Shown here piece after piece: positions 44,563-57,408 of a stretch of 64,000 bases of DNA. Position 1 is the stretch's first letter. Each line of letters begins with the position of its first letter. The position numbers and the translations under genes are program-made. Below the pieces are notes generated by a model. That model searched no databases and was not told where the DNA came from. It was given only the letters and a program-made list of their open reading frames with translations. The stretch is from Phaseolus vulgaris (taxonomy: Eukaryota; Streptophyta; Magnoliopsida; Fabales; Fabaceae), in the NCBI RefSeq assembly GCF_000499845.2, contig NC_023758.2, positions 15,678,927 through 15,742,926 of the forward strand, written 5' to 3'.

Positions 44563-47500
44563 TCATTTACAATTGCTGATGCACAACAGAGGGTTCATCA
44601 TCCAGTCAGCAAAGCAGAAATTAAAATTTTGTGCATTATGTTTAAGCCATAACCACGATTTAAGTTGGGCATTGTGAAAGACTTCTTCCGCATCTACAAA
44701 TCCTTGATCAAACACAACTAAGTTCCTATGCTCCCATATGCACCATACTATAGCTGCCCACACTCCTTTCCAAATTAGGTTTTGTTTATTACTGCCTTGA
44801 ACCAGATGGAAGCTTTCAAAGTGAATCATTATCTCATTATGTTGGACAAACAAGATCCCTATCCATCTGAAGCTCAGGGCCCACACCCGTAGGGTATGTT
44901 TACACTCCAAAAATAGATGCTGGTAGGACTCCGCCTTTGTTTGACACAAAGCACATAGAGTATTCTGCATCACCACTCCTCTCCTGCTTAAGCTCTCTCT
45001 TGTTGGTACTCTACCCAAAAGTACCCTCCAAGTTGTAGTCAAGACGTTAGGAAATGTCTTGACCTTCCAGAGATACTTAAAAGCTTGACATAGTGGACCC
45101 CTATCAGGTTTGTCAAGGCATTCATAAGCGGAACTCACAGTATAACATCCATAATCATCACATGTCCATACCTGCACATCATTGACATCCTTGACAATAT
45201 TGGCTCTAGCCAAAAGCATACCAAGCTCAAGTTCTAACGAGACTTCCCACTCGAATCTGACCCGCCTCCACCTTAAGGACCACCTCCATACCGAATCATC
45301 CCACACACCTACCTCCTCCACCTTCTGACCTTGGTTTAGGGACAAGGAATACAGTTTAGGGAACAATGATTTTAGGTTGGTATTTCCAACCCATACATCC
45401 TTCCAAAATCTAGCTTTATCCCCATTTCCTACATTTCAAGCAACTGCGTCTCGAACCCACCCATCTCCACATCCCTCCCCACAAACCTTCCTTAAATCTC
45501 TCCACCACCAGGATTGTAACTTCAGTGGTATTTGGTCAGCATCTTGTTCCAATCCATACTTAGAATCCAAGTACTCCTTCCATTTCCTCTTCTCGATAGA
45601 GATATAACGCCATCTCCACTTAGCCAAAAGTGCTACATTGAACTTACGGATGTCTCTTATGCCTAAACCTCCCTCTTCTCTCGGTTTAGATAAGAGTTTC
45701 CAACTAGCCCATGAGATGGATCTCTTCTCCTCGCCCCAACCCCACAAAAACCTTCTTTGGATGCTGATGATATTTTTACATACCGATTCCGGTGCTTTAA
45801 AGAGGGATAGGTAGTAGAGAGGCAGCGTAGAGATAACATATTTTATTAGACATATTCTGCCTGCCATAGACAAGAATCTCCCTTTTCAAGTACTAAGCCT
45901 CGACTTCAGCTTGTTCAGAACAGGCTCCCAGAACTTTTTCTTCCTTGGATTTCCCCCCACTTCTAAACCCAAGTACGAGAACGGAATACCCATTTGTGCA
46001 CAGTTCAGGGTCTTTGTGTAGCAATCAATATTTCTTCTAAGGACATTAATACCTCCTAACTTTGACTTGTTGAAATTAATCTTCAGGTCTGATGCCAGCT
46101 CAAAGCCCCTGAGGATAGCCTTAAGAGTGACCACATTGGCATAGGAATCCTCACACAGGAACAGGGTATCATCTGCAAACTGGAGTAGACTCAACTCAAC
46201 CTCCTTCCTTCCTATTTTTAGTCCACTTAACAGATGGGCCTTCACGGCTTGCCTTACGAGCCCCGCCAGATCTTCAGCTACCACTATAAAAAGGAAAGTG
46301 CTAGAGGGTCACCCTACCTCAGCCCTCTTGACGGGATAAATTCATCCGTAGGACTCCCATTAACAAGCACTAACACTGTAGCACTTTTCAGGCACCCTTT
46401 AACCCACATAATCCACCTATTATGAAAACCCAGCTTTTGAAGCATATCATAGAGGAATTCCCATCTAACTGAGTCGTATGCCTTTTCGAAGTCTACTTTT
46501 AGGCACAAACCTCTTCTCCCTCCCCTCCTTAAGTCCTCCACCATCTCATTAGCCATGAGCACACTGTCTAGAATACCTCTGTCTTTAAGGAAAGCCAATT
46601 GACTTTCATCAATAACAAACGATAACACTTTCTTAATCCTTTCCGCCATCACCTTTGCTATAATTTTGTACATAGCACCCACCAAGGATATAGGTCTATA
46701 TTGCTCTAGATAGGACGGGTCCCTTACTTTAGGTACCAAAGCAATGAATGAAGCGTTACAACCTTTTGGGATGCAACCAATTTCCTAAAAGAGGGTCACC
46801 ACTGCCACTATGTCGTCCTTTATAATTTCCCAACAATTCTTGAGAAAATTAAAATTAAAGCCGTGAGAACCTGGACTCTTCGTGCCTTCACACTGCCACA
46901 CCGCATTCCTTATTTCTTCCTCAGAAAAAACAGCAATTAAACTCATGTTTTCTTCTACAGAAAGGGACGTAAATTCAACCCCATCAAGTCTTACACCATA
47001 ATCTCTCGTTGCTTTGAACCTTTTTTCAAAGAGCTTATTTGCTTCTAAGCGCACTGTGTAAGGCTCCTCACACCATTGACCCCCAACCTCCACACCTTTT
47101 ACTTCATTTCTAAGCCTTCTCCATCTCAGAGTCGAATGATAGAACTTAGTACATGAATCCCCATTCTTAAGCCAATTTACTCTAGCTTTCTGGCACATAA
47201 GAGAATCAAGCTTCTTGTCTATTTCCCGCAAATCACATATCAGCTCACACCTCTTCACCCTATCATCTTCCAAGAAGTTACCAACACAATCATGGCAATC
47301 TAGATCCTCAATTGCCTGTAAGATCTTTTTTTTTTCTGGTATGAATGTTACCAAACACATCCCTATTCCAATCTTTTAGATCACCCTTCAGCCTCTTAAG
47401 CTTATCTTTGAACTTAATGAACACACTTCCTTGTATAGAATAAGCGGACCATTTGTCCTTCACCATCTCACAGAAGCCCCTCTCCGAGAACTAGACATCA

Positions 47501-48242
47501 ATTGTACGGAAAGGCCTAGGTCCCTACTCTTTGACCACATACTTCACCACGATGGCACAGTGGTCCGACACTTCCCTTCGTTGCACATACTGTTTGCACA
47601 TAGGCCACTGTACCAACCACTCCTCAGAAACAAGCACTCTATCCAACCTACTATTTGCCAATCCATTAGAGTTAAACCATGTGAATTTTTTCCCCACAGT
47701 AGGAATGTCAAACAACATATTAGAATCAATGAAGTTGTTGAAACCTTCAATATCTTTTGATTGGCCACCCCTTACCCTACTTCCTTTCCTTTCACTTGGA
47801 CTTCTGACGGCGTTAAAGTCACCGCACATACACCAAACGACATCTTGTGAAGCAGATTTGATATTGTTCAACTCCTCCCATAGCACCTTCTTATCTCTCA
47901 AATTGCAGGCAGCATAAACATTAACCACTACACATCTGATATTAGCTTTGGAGTAAGTGCCAAAGACAACGATAAATCCCTTGACCATCAAGTGACTAAT
48001 ATAACTAAAAGCCTCCTTATGCCACATCGAGAGCAAGCTTCCACTACCATTGTCTCCTTCATAATGTAGCCATCCAATATTATTATCCCCCATAGCGAGA
48101 AACATTTAGCATCGGAGAACAACTTAGCCTTTGTTTCTTGAATACACACAAACTCTGCTCCCTTACTCCCTATGATTTGTCTTAAATACCTTGCTTTGGT
48201 ATTTCCTCCCATGCCTCTTATATTGAAGTTGACAATTATCAT
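44563..48242 (-). pseudogene. LINE ORF2: endonuclease, reverse transcriptase, zf-RVT
   Basis: ORF2 nicks the target and copies LINE RNA. The start is the ATG at 48242, overlapping the ORF1 stop by 4 bases (ATGA). The APE-type endonuclease holds NFNIRGMGG, QETKAK, CGDFNAVRS and SDHC (48242-47530). The reverse transcriptase holds KSPGSHGFNFNF, YRPISLVGAMYKIIAKVMAE, DFEKAYDSV and the catalytic FADDT (about 46170). A C-terminal zinc-binding zf-RVT region (CALCQTKAESYQHLFLEC, about 44970-44910) ends the protein. No RNase H domain follows. A one-base insertion in a G-run near 48092 and stops near 47524, 46785, 46314 (RQG to R*G), 45886 and 45436 inactivate it. Confidence 0.93.
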
Positions 48243-50437
48243 AATTCATCGTTCTTACTACCCTCCTTAGGAATGTTCAGCACCTCTACATCCCTTACTT
48301 CCATACACGCATATTCATTGATAACCTCATCTTCATCCCCTCGACACAGCAACCCGACTTTCTTCCCAATTTCCCACAAGTTTGGTGATTCAGCCAAGAT
48401 GCGAGAAGTACACAAACGGGTGTTGCAATTACTAATATCCTTATCAGAAATTGAAGCGAGAGGTGTACCTTCTCTATAGACCGAGGAAGCATCCACCTTG
48501 GAGAGTCTCGTGCTAATCCTCGCCGACCGCCTCGGGTGAGAAGAGGGCTCCCCTAATTCAGCAAGCACTTTCTTCTTTCTTCTTCGTGAAGGAGAATTAG
48601 ACACACTTCTCCCCTTGAGACCACCTTCTTCTAGCCATTGAAATGAGTGCACACCCTTTCTAGCTCCATACGCGAGCTTCACCCCTTTTCCTTCCTTCGA
48701 CCCCTTTGAAGATGACCCTCTCTCTGGCATACAACCTCCAGAAGAACTACCTTCGTAGAAAGACTTACGAGAGAAAAAAGTTTCTCCCATTATCGGGCCT
48801 TCAAAAAGGCTTACTCCCAACTTACTTGAATTTCCAATGGTACCCCTAAGGCCATTCACCTCTTCGACTACCCGTTGCTCAGACCCACCTTGTTCCGTTT
48901 TTGATTGGGCTGGAGAAAAATGGGCCTTCATCTTCCTTGCATGGCCCGAGCCCGCACCAGATTCTTCCAGGTTATTCACGTTTTCGATATCCATCATTAT
49001 TCTTGCCATCTCATCTTGTAAAGGAGCACTTTGAAAAGTTGCACCGCACACATGATCAGAGGAATAAAGGTCAACCCATTCTGACACCTTCTGCGTCTTT
49101 CTTTCTACATTCGTTATAGCTTCATAACTTTTCCCCTGCCAGCTTATGTTTTTCGAGAAACAACCCTCTAATAGCAGTTTTGCCATTTTCGGGGACTGTT
49201 CATCTTCTTCCTCTGCCTGTTGGTCTTCCTTCTCCCCTCTTGATCACCGCTCCTCCCCCTCCCAAAGTCGGTCCTCCGCCACACCGTTGTTGACTGTGAA
49301 TTATGTTTCTTCTACATAGGTTTCTGTGGAGGAAACACTATCAGATGAAACAGAGGGAGCATTGTTTACCTTGTACTTGTCATCAACGGAAACAGGCGTC
49401 TCTTCTTCAATGAGAATATTACACAACTGCTTATTAACTTCCACACACTTGGCTAGTCTAGCACTATCAAATTTCAAAATACAGACTTGGAGTCTTGCGT
49501 ATTCCAGAGTCTCCCACGTTTCAGTCAAGCTATCAATAGCCATAAGCGCGGCCAACGGAGCCACGATTTCGATGAGTTTGGTAAAGCAGTCCCTATTCCA
49601 CAAGGATAAGAGAAGGCCATAGCATCTTACCCAAACTAGTTTGTGACTAGAGGCACTAGAGACCGTCCAGGGCTTCAAACTAGCGAAGACGCTATCAAAC
49701 CACACAACATTTTGCTTAAAGATAACCTCCATGCTCTCCCCTTCTCTCGGAGTAAGCATGACTATGTTGTCCCCCATAGACCTCACTCTGAACATATTCA
49801 TTCCCCCTTTCACTATTTCCTCCCCCAGTTGATCACCATCTACATCATCTCTAAGCTTCCCAACAACACTTCTTTCCATCCATGGCATGACAGAATGTTG
49901 TGCTTTAATACTAAGTCCATTCCATTGTTCCTGATGTTCTCCTATAACCACTTCAGCATAGGACCTCTTCCCTTTCTTCTCCACCCACATATCCTTGCTG
50001 CTCTACTTCCCTGTAGGCTCATTGTCCTTTTGGTTACGCATCTTATGTACCGACTGTTTCTCTATGCTTGGGGCCCTCTGTTCCCTCCTATCCATCCTCT
50101 TGGGTTCAGGTGCATTTCTCTTGTATTTAGGGATGTTCACATACAGCTTCCTACTCCTGATATAAACCTGATCTAACTCTCTCTCCATGCGTCCTGCATT
50201 ACTCACACCGAAGAAGCTCACAAACCCAAACCTCCGTCCCCATTTGTTGAGTCTACGTGAAATAAAAACCTCTTTAACTCTAGCCCATTTCTGAAAGATC
50301 CTAAGCATATCAACTTCCCCAAAGCCACTTGGGAAATTTGAGAAGAAGAAGGTAGTATAGTCTTGTGCAGCCCTATAGCCTCCATGACAGACTGATCTTC
50401 CTCTAGCCGAACGTCCTCTCCACTCCCCTCCTCTCAT
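48239..50437 (-). pseudogene. LINE ORF1: RRM-type RNA-binding protein
   Basis: The start is the ATG at 50437 (MRGGEWRGRS), about 20 bases from the LINE 5' end. An RNA-recognition motif follows, with RNP2 TFFFSNFP and RNP1 RRFGFVSF. The middle part (MWVEKKGKRSYAEVV, VWVRCYGLLLSLWNRDCF) is like the plant DUF4283 region of L1 ORF1 proteins. A basic, Ser-rich tail ends at 48239. Two stops interrupt it, near 50003 and 49301-49190. ORF1 coats LINE RNA. Confidence 0.85.
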
Positions 50438-50467
50438 TTTTTGTTGTATAAAAGAACTGTTGGATCT

Positions 50468-50687
50468 AACGTTATCCAATGGTCAGTACCACTCAACATT
50501 CGAAGTGACGCGAAATCTTGACCATCAAATACATCTGATGAAACAGTGCATCTTGAAACGGCGGCTCTGCCAAGCGTCACATCCCTGCCACGCATTTAAT
50601 ATCCCCAGCAGTCCCATCCAACCTCGGGAACTCCAATAGTTCTATTCGACTCTTCAGATATGAATCTGTTCGAGCCTGGGGCAAGTT
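50468..50687. other. aORF leader and polypurine tract of element B
   Basis: This continues the leader interrupted at 41957. CAATGGTCAGTACCACTCAAC-type sequence aligns with 26220-26260 of element D. It ends GAGCCTGGGGCAAGTT before the LTR. Confidence 0.65.
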
Positions 50688-51207
50688 TGCTGGTCGGCAC
50701 CGGACGAGTTTGTCTCGATCACAGGACTGACCGACCGAGTGAAAGAACACTTCAAGTCACGCATTAAATAAGAGTAACCACAATTACAACAACATTTAAT
50801 GTGCTATAATCATATCCGAAATATGTGGGAAACATCTGCGCAAAATCAGTTAAATACTGATTAACTAGAGACGTTAATCTGGGATATTCCTTAAACAACA
50901 TACCTCCCTATTAATCAGGGATCACGATGTATCAGTTAATAACTGATAACTGGCTCATCATGGAGAAAGCCCATAATTAGCACTATAAGTAAAACCTCCA
51001 CAAGGTTGTAAGGTACGTTTTTACTCTAAAATAACACACCCAAAATACTAGTACTGATTTGAGCGTTGGAGTGCAATCGTAGGTACCCTCGACTGCCTGA
51101 GTTCAACAACGAAGGAAGGAAGCTTGAAGATACCCAACAAACAACTAGGAGACATGGACATGTCACCAAATTGTGTTACTTGGATCCCCTCCCTCTATAC
51201 AGGTACA
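50688..51207 (+). mobile_element. 3' LTR of Tat element B
   Basis: The LTR starts TGCTGGTCGGCACCGG and probably ends ATACAGGTACA (520 bp). The Tat-LTR motif TGATTTGAGCGTTGGAGTGC lies at 51055-51074. No 5' LTR is present because the left half of the element was lost. Confidence 0.75.
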
Positions 51208-52382
51208 ATTGTATTTTAACAAAAGAATTTAAATAATCTTTCTAAAAACAAATAAATCGTTTAATATTTTTCAAAAATATAGAGTTATAATAAAACTCAA
51301 GATTTGATAGAATTTTTTTTTGTCAAAATTGACAAATAATCACAATTTAAAACTTGTTCTTTCTAAAAATTCTAAAATACAATTTTATGCTACTTCAAAT
51401 GAGAAATGAAGAAAATAAATACAATTTTTTTATTGATTTGTCTTAACACAAGATTAATTCTTAACATAAAATTATGTTTAGTTTTTTTTAGTATTATAAG
51501 AAGTGTTTTTTACTTAGCACGGAAAGTATTGTTTAGAAATTCTCCAAGTTTCCGTAAAGAGTATTATTTAACACGATAATCATTCTTAATTTTGCTTACA
51601 AGAAATAGTTTCTGTAAAAGCGAGTATTATTTAACACAATAGTCATTCTTAATTTTGCTTACAAGAAATAGTGTTGAAGGTTGAATGTGTACACAAGGGT
51701 TCTAAGTTAAGACTTAGGATTTAATGTCTTTTAGACGAATAAAATATTAACCCCTTTTTTAGTTTAGCCAGCACTCTAAATAATATATATGGCAGTGAAG
51801 AATTTATAGAAGAATTAGTTTTCTCAATTTCTTCTTATGAATGTTTTCTTCTATCGCTTTTATATGAGGGAATATTAGAATTTGTGAAAGGAGGTATAAT
51901 ACACAATAAAGGATGATTGTATTGTCTATTTAAATTTTTTTCTTGAAGATTTTTTGTAAAATCAGCATTTGATGAGATACAACTAGATGTAATTTTAACT
52001 TGATAGACGCATTCTCAAAAATTTCCGTAACACAACGTCAGATGAAATACAATTAGACATAATTTTAACTTTACAAATGTATTGTCAAAAGTTTTTCTAA
52101 ATCTTGTTTAAAAGGACTCTCATTTTTGGTCAGTTGTCATTCAATGGTATGTAAATTAAAGTTGAGAAAGATGTATGCTTGATATTTTACATTGGTTCAT
52201 ATATAAACAAAGTTCACATCTAGTTTTTTTATCATGTTTTACGAAGCAGATTAACGTTGCAAATACAAAAAGATAGTTGTTTGCACCACATTCGGTGTTG
52301 GCTAAAATTGAATATTAGAATAGAGAAAGATTATGCTTGACATTTTTATACTAGTTCGTCTGTAAAAAAAAAAAACTATGTT
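51208..52382. repeat. AT-rich debris with two short tandem duplications
   Basis: GAGTATTATTTAACAC(G/A) plus about 50 bp is repeated at 51560 and 51624. A unit with GAT(G)AGATACAA(C/T)TAGA and AATTTTAACTT is repeated at 51973 and 52035. No coding sequence is seen. Confidence 0.5.
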
Positions 52383-53060
52383 TTGTTAAAATAGGTTTCT
52401 TGAAAAAAGAGGAGGGGTGATTTGTTAAAATTTTCACAAATACTGGAATTAGATTCAAAACTCAATAAAATCAACTAATTGATTTATCTGTTCAATTAAT
52501 TATAAAAAGAACACCAATCATTCATAAGTGCAAAGACATAGAGATATCAACAAAGCTAAAGTTTCCTTATCAAGTGTTTATTGCATTCATGAAGATATAA
52601 CATGACAAGGATGTGATTGAAGAATTAGTCACAAGTATTTAAGGGTTAAGGTACACATTAGAAATTTGAATGAAAAATAATTCAAAATGTTTCACATGCT
52701 CAAAGACGTGCATAATCAAATCAAAGCAAAAGTTGTCATACTCAGTGTCTGATGAGCAGTAGATGATGACCAATACACATCAATGAAGGATATGATTGAA
52801 GATACTCAAGATCACAGTATTGAAGTATCAACGTTCACATTTGGAAAAATAATATAAACAATTCAAAATACATTTAATGTCCAAGAAGAAGAAGGATTAA
52901 TCAGATTAAAAAAAATTCCATTTCTAGTCTCTAATGACTACGTGAACAAGAGAAGAATCCAAAGCTTCAACAATCACTATCTGAAAGCTATATAAAGACC
53001 TTGAAGATGAAGAAGACACACAAGAGAAGATACAAGAGTTCATAAGTTTACAATGCAATC
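52383..53060 (-). mobile_element. Possible LTR remnant related to family 1
   Basis: TGTTAAAATAGGTTTCTTG then GAGGAGGGGTGATTTGTTAAAA parallels the inverted start of the 3807 LTR (TGTTATAATGG... GAGGGGGTGAATTGTTTAAA). The rest is diverged. The right end is not defined. Confidence 0.4.
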
Positions 53061-53089
53061 AAATTCTTTAGTGTATTTCATATCTGTTG

Positions 53090-54345
53090 TTTAGAGCGTT
53101 TATATTTTGGGGAGTCAGTGATAATTGTCACTTTGGTGTCAAATTAAAATGATTATAGCGTAAACTTATCTAATGCTAAAGAGATTATATGATAGTATAA
53201 TTATGGTCATATGACCCCAAGTCGTTTCCCAACAAATCCAATAGTGAAATTAATAGATCAATGTTTAGAATCTATCTCCAAGCAATCAAAATTAGCAATA
53301 GCAATAAAGATAAAAAGGAATAGAGATACTTGTGCATAAAATATAAAAGAGATTAAAATAGAAATTAAAAAGTAGTTGATTTCCAAGTTCTTCCACCATT
53401 GAATTCTTCATAGTTTCTCTAAATATTAATCATTTCTCAATCCTCAAACCGAGCTAAACCAGATTGAACATGCGTCCTTCTTATTCAACTGAAACTCACC
53501 AGTAAAACATACGTCTACTGGTTTAATTAGTACTCACTTTGTTCCATTCGTATACTCCATGGGAATGTCTATGTCCTCTCTCTTGAATCATGCGCCCAAT
53601 AAATTAATTAGAACAATGCGAACTAACTAAGAAACCCAAGTTTAAGATAAGAAAGACTCTCAATCATGTGTTCAAGTACAACCTCTCACAAAAACCATTT
53701 TTCTTGGAAATTAGGATATTACAACAACTGCTATAGAGAATTAAAATACCAAAGCTTTTATTGATCAAAACCTCATAACTCAATGGGGAATTACAAAGGA
53801 AACAACCAAAAAGGTTTAGCCTTCCATGCGAAGGGAAAACAAAAGAATTACAAAGAAGAAAAGAAACTAAAAAAACCCTATGAAGCTCCCCCTCTTTTCT
53901 CCTTGAAGCTTGTGTCTTTTTTTAAGTTTTTATGCTCCAAAGATCTTGGGAAAATATTATGAATTAGATTTTGTTAATAGTTTCTCAGTTTCCAACTTTC
54001 CAAAATTCTTATATTTTGCAAAAGATTTGCTTCCAATTCTATTTATGAGATATTATAGATTTTATTTTCTCATTCTTCTCCTTAGAATTTATTTTTTGTT
54101 TTGATTCAAAGAAGCAACTTGGACTTTTGCATATTTGGCTCATTCACAAAGGTAGAAACTTCCTTCAAACTAGTCTAAAAAACACAAAATTAACAAAAAA
54201 CATAGTTAAGGCCCAAATAAACCCAATTATATGAATCTGAATTAAAACAATGGATTTATTTATTATTATAGACCAATAGTCTATGATTAAATCTAATGAG
54301 TGTGAATAAATATATGCTCATTAGTGAGCCATATATTGTAAATTG
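53090..54345 (-). mobile_element. Retrotransposon debris, family G
   Basis: The right 230 bp match 6238-6478 in inverted orientation. The left part has CATATGACCCCAAGTCGTTTCC, which looks like LTR-end sequence, with GACTCC...GTGACAATT nearby. No protein domain is found. It is probably an inverted, decayed LTR of one family. Confidence 0.45.
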
Positions 54346-54369
54346 TTCACTATGAAAAGATAACCTTGT

Positions 54370-54690
54370 GCGCTTTCCCTACTGCTCTTTGATTGGGAGT
54401 GTTTTCTCACTTGTTGAGAGATCTTAGTCTCAGGGGGAGATTAAGACTTGTTACTTGGAGAGGTGTAAAATACTTGTTACGTGAAGAGATGTATAATACT
54501 CATTACCTGGAGAAGTGGAGAATACCTGTACCTGAAAAGGTGTATAATACTTGTATTGATAAAAGCTCTCAAGTTATTTACTTGAGAGGATTGAACGTAG
54601 TTGATGTTGTGGGTGAACCATATAAATTATTCATGTACTTCTCTTTCTATCACTTATCTTTTAGATATTGTTTTGCCTTGAGAATTTTTT
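54370..54690 (+). mobile_element. Copia-like LTR fragment with 26-bp repeats
   Basis: GAGGATTGAACGTAG ... GTGGGTGAACCATATAAATT resembles the polyadenylation part of plant copia LTRs. At 54448-54560 a unit of about 26 bp (ATACTTGTTAC(T/G)TGGAGAGGTGTA) is repeated four to five times. Confidence 0.5.
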
Positions 54691-54794
54691 AAGGTATCCA
54701 ATTCGAGTTCATATACATTCCTTGAAAAAGGAATCGATAAATGTAGTGTATTATGGAAATTCTACATTGACTAGGGATATGAACAAATCATTAT

Positions 54795-54803
54795 ATATAT
54801 ATG

Positions 54804-54850
<47 letters not shown>

Positions 54851-54880
54851 ATATACATATATATATACATATATATATAA
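54795..54880. repeat. TA/CATATA microsatellite
   Basis: An ATATATGTATATATAT-type simple repeat. Others of the same kind lie at 30000-30022 and 55680-55703. Confidence 0.95.
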
Positions 54881-55215
54881 GTCGGGGTTTAAACACCACC
54901 ATACAAACTAGTTTTGTATGATTGAGTTAAGTATAAATTGACTTATTAATATGATATTTAAGTCATATTAAAAGATTATATCCTAGTAAGATTTGTTGGG
55001 ACTATTACTTCATTCGTCGTCAAGCTCCTATTGGATCACCAACAAATATTTAATTTCACGTCCAAGATGTCCATGCCTCTATGTGAGGGGTATGTTGGAG
55101 ATCACATTTACTAAAGATGTGACCAAATCATAATACCTAATTGAAATAAAAATCTCACTTTACAAATCTATTTTATGAGATTGAATTAAATATAAATTTA
55201 CTTACTAATAAATTA
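54881..55215 (+). mobile_element. Short-LTR (TRIM/copia-like) remnants
   Basis: TGTTGGAGATCACAT (55091) leads into GATGTGACCAAATCATAATA and TCTCACTTTACAAATCTATT. A related piece of the same LTR lies at 54890-54960 (TACAAACTAGTTTTGTATGA). Between them, CCAAGATGTCCATGCCTCTA is typical internal sequence next to such LTRs. Confidence 0.45.
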
Positions 55216-55954
55216 TTTTATCCTAAATCAAATTGTGTTTTTATACATGAAGAAATTGATGTTTATGATAAATTTTAGATGCATATGCCTATTGGTGATT
55301 ATGAAAGAAGACTTTAAGATTAATAATCTATTTTACTTTACATAAATAATTATTATTTTAGACTAAACAATATGATAGTTATTTCTATTTTTTGTTTTAA
55401 AAGTAAAAATATATCTACAAAATCATAAAATAAGTTTTTAATATTTTTTTTATGCTTAAAGAAAGGGTGGAAGGACCGAAGTGTTGATCGGTGGATGTAC
55501 AAAGAAATTTTTATTAAATATTTGTGTAAAAATCCATTCAATGATTTTTTTTAAAAAAGTGCTAAAGAAAGAGTGGAAGAATTACAATATTGGAAGACTT
55601 TATTCTTATTAGATATTTACGTAAAAATAATTTAAGTCGATAAAAGTGAGTTAAACTTAAACAATGGAAACAAATTCCTTTATATATATATATATATATA
55701 TATAACATACGTAACTTAAATAATAGATAGATGAAGGAAACAATACTTTAAATTGCACAAGACAACTTAATTTTTTTTTTTTAAATTTCTTTGTACTTAA
55801 TATTATACATAAAGATAAATTTTTTAAAATATATGAAATTCATTAGAAGAAAACTTGGACTTACCATCAAAATCATAAAGTTAAGGTTTACCGTCAGACT
55901 CAAAAAGATTTTAAAATATCTATTCTTCAAATTTTATAGGAAGAAGTAAAGGGA
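55216..55954. other. AT-rich spacer with a diverged duplication
   Basis: AAAGAAAG(G/A)GTGGAAG plus about 100 bp occurs at 55458 and 55564. No gene is seen. Confidence 0.4.
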
Positions 55955-56365
55955 AAAAAAATAATGATATCTGGGCGACTTGACAACGAAAGCCAACTTA
56001 CAGGATGAGTCGAACACAAGTTATAGTAAAAAAATAAAAGATTGAAGGGACGATCTCTACTAGAATAAATCACAAATAAGTCTAAAAACTTGAAGTGCCG
56101 CCTAAGAGTTAGGATGAAGTTGGGTCGACACTATGTTGAGAATCTTAAGGACCCTCTATCGTGAACTCATCAATAGGAATGGTAATATGTGAAAAAGGTA
56201 AAAACATAAAAGAATTCTTGGAGACCATTTTCCTGACCGTGAGAAACACGCTAAGAACGACTACAACTATCGGTTGCAATCACATCTTGAGGAGAGTCAG
56301 GTTTTAACATGGACACCCTAAAAATAAATTCATCCATAGGATATGATCCGCGAAAAAGGGTAATC
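55955..56365 (-). pseudogene. Decayed antisense gene of Tat element E
   Basis: DNA-level similarity to exon 1 of the element B antisense gene: GCCGCCTAAGAGTTAGGATG then AAGTTGGGT matches CCACCCACGAGTTAGGATA then AAGTTGGGT at 41350-41380. It is followed in both by CTTxAGGACCxxC. No long frame survives. The gene's 5' part is displaced by the LTR at about 56400. Confidence 0.6.
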
Positions 56366-56399
56366 TGTTTGGTTACACAAGTGAGTTGATTTTAGGATT

Positions 56400-57408
56400 G
56401 CACATTTTAAATTGGTTGCTCTTATTTATGATTTTTTATTTAACAATTTAAGGTGAGAACCCTAAGAAGATTCCCATTAGACACGAACTTAACCAAGTGA
56501 TTAAGTAAGTGTGAAGGTTCACTTCACAAGGGCAAAGAGAAAAACACAATAATATGGTGACAATGATGCAAAGGTGCATAATTGAAGAGAACATAAAAGA
56601 GAAAACAAAACAAGAATAAAATGATAAAGAATGACTGAATGGAAGGAACATTAAAGAACATGAAATGGAAATGGATAATGGCGCAAATAAAGAAGGAAAA
56701 AGATGAAGAGATGAAAAGAACTTATGGATTAGAAAGGGAATTCATGCCACTTAGAGTAGAGGGACTTCAAGATGAGTGATGCAAGAGCCGCCACTTGAGA
56801 TGTCACTCACTCAAGATAAGACCCAGAGTCGCCACTTAGGATACTACCCACCCAAGATAAGACCCAGATTAAAAGGAGTACTCAGACTCTCAATTCACTC
56901 AAGCAGAGTTTATTTACTTAAAATTTCAATGTGTAAATACATGAGGCAAGACACCCTATTTATAGGAAGGGGTGCCTTGGTGGGCAAGATGGGTGAAGAG
57001 TAGAAAAGGCAAGGGAGAGGGGCTACCTAGGGTGTTGACCATAGTCAAAACCACACCTTTAGGCATAGCTTCTAGAAGGTAGGTTAAAATCCCTAATTCT
57101 AGGTTTCTTGTCTTGAAAAAGTGGGCTTGGTACAAGCCCATTTCACTATGTACACTCCCTTTTATGCTTTGTGAACCTACTCTAGCCTATTTCTATTTTT
57201 GGACCCCCAAACTAAGCCCAATTTATTTACATAACTTTTCTCTTGTGGAAAGACCAGAAAGAAGAACTTTTGATATTCTAGTTTATAACTTGTTCTTCTT
57301 CTGCTAATGTTTTCTCGAGGTTTGGAGGGGCCCGACTTTGTATACTGAGATGAATGACCTTTTTTGTGAAGTGTTTGATATGTCCTTAGTCATCTGCTGG
57401 TTGTTGTG
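56400..57408 (-). mobile_element. LTR of family F, inverted
   Basis: CACCCTATTTATAGG (about 56955) reads inverted as a TATA box. GAGCCGCCACTTGAG and the surrounding layout match the gag-only family LTRs at 17029 and 21514. The 3' half matches 7060-7434. The right end is probably GTATCA (57408). The left end is not resolved and no target duplication was found. Confidence 0.6.

Larger units (their letters stand above)
41958..50457 (-). mobile_element. L1-type LINE, near full length, TSD TGTTGGATCT
   Basis: This non-LTR retrotransposon reads right to left. It is flanked by perfect 10-bp duplications (41948-41957 and 50458-50467). A short A-tail appears as a T-run at 41957-41965. Removing the solo LTR at 42205-44005 and its duplication leaves about 6.7 kb, the usual size for plant L1. 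ORF1 and ORF2 are both present but broken. It inserted in the leader of the element B antisense gene. Confidence 0.93.
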
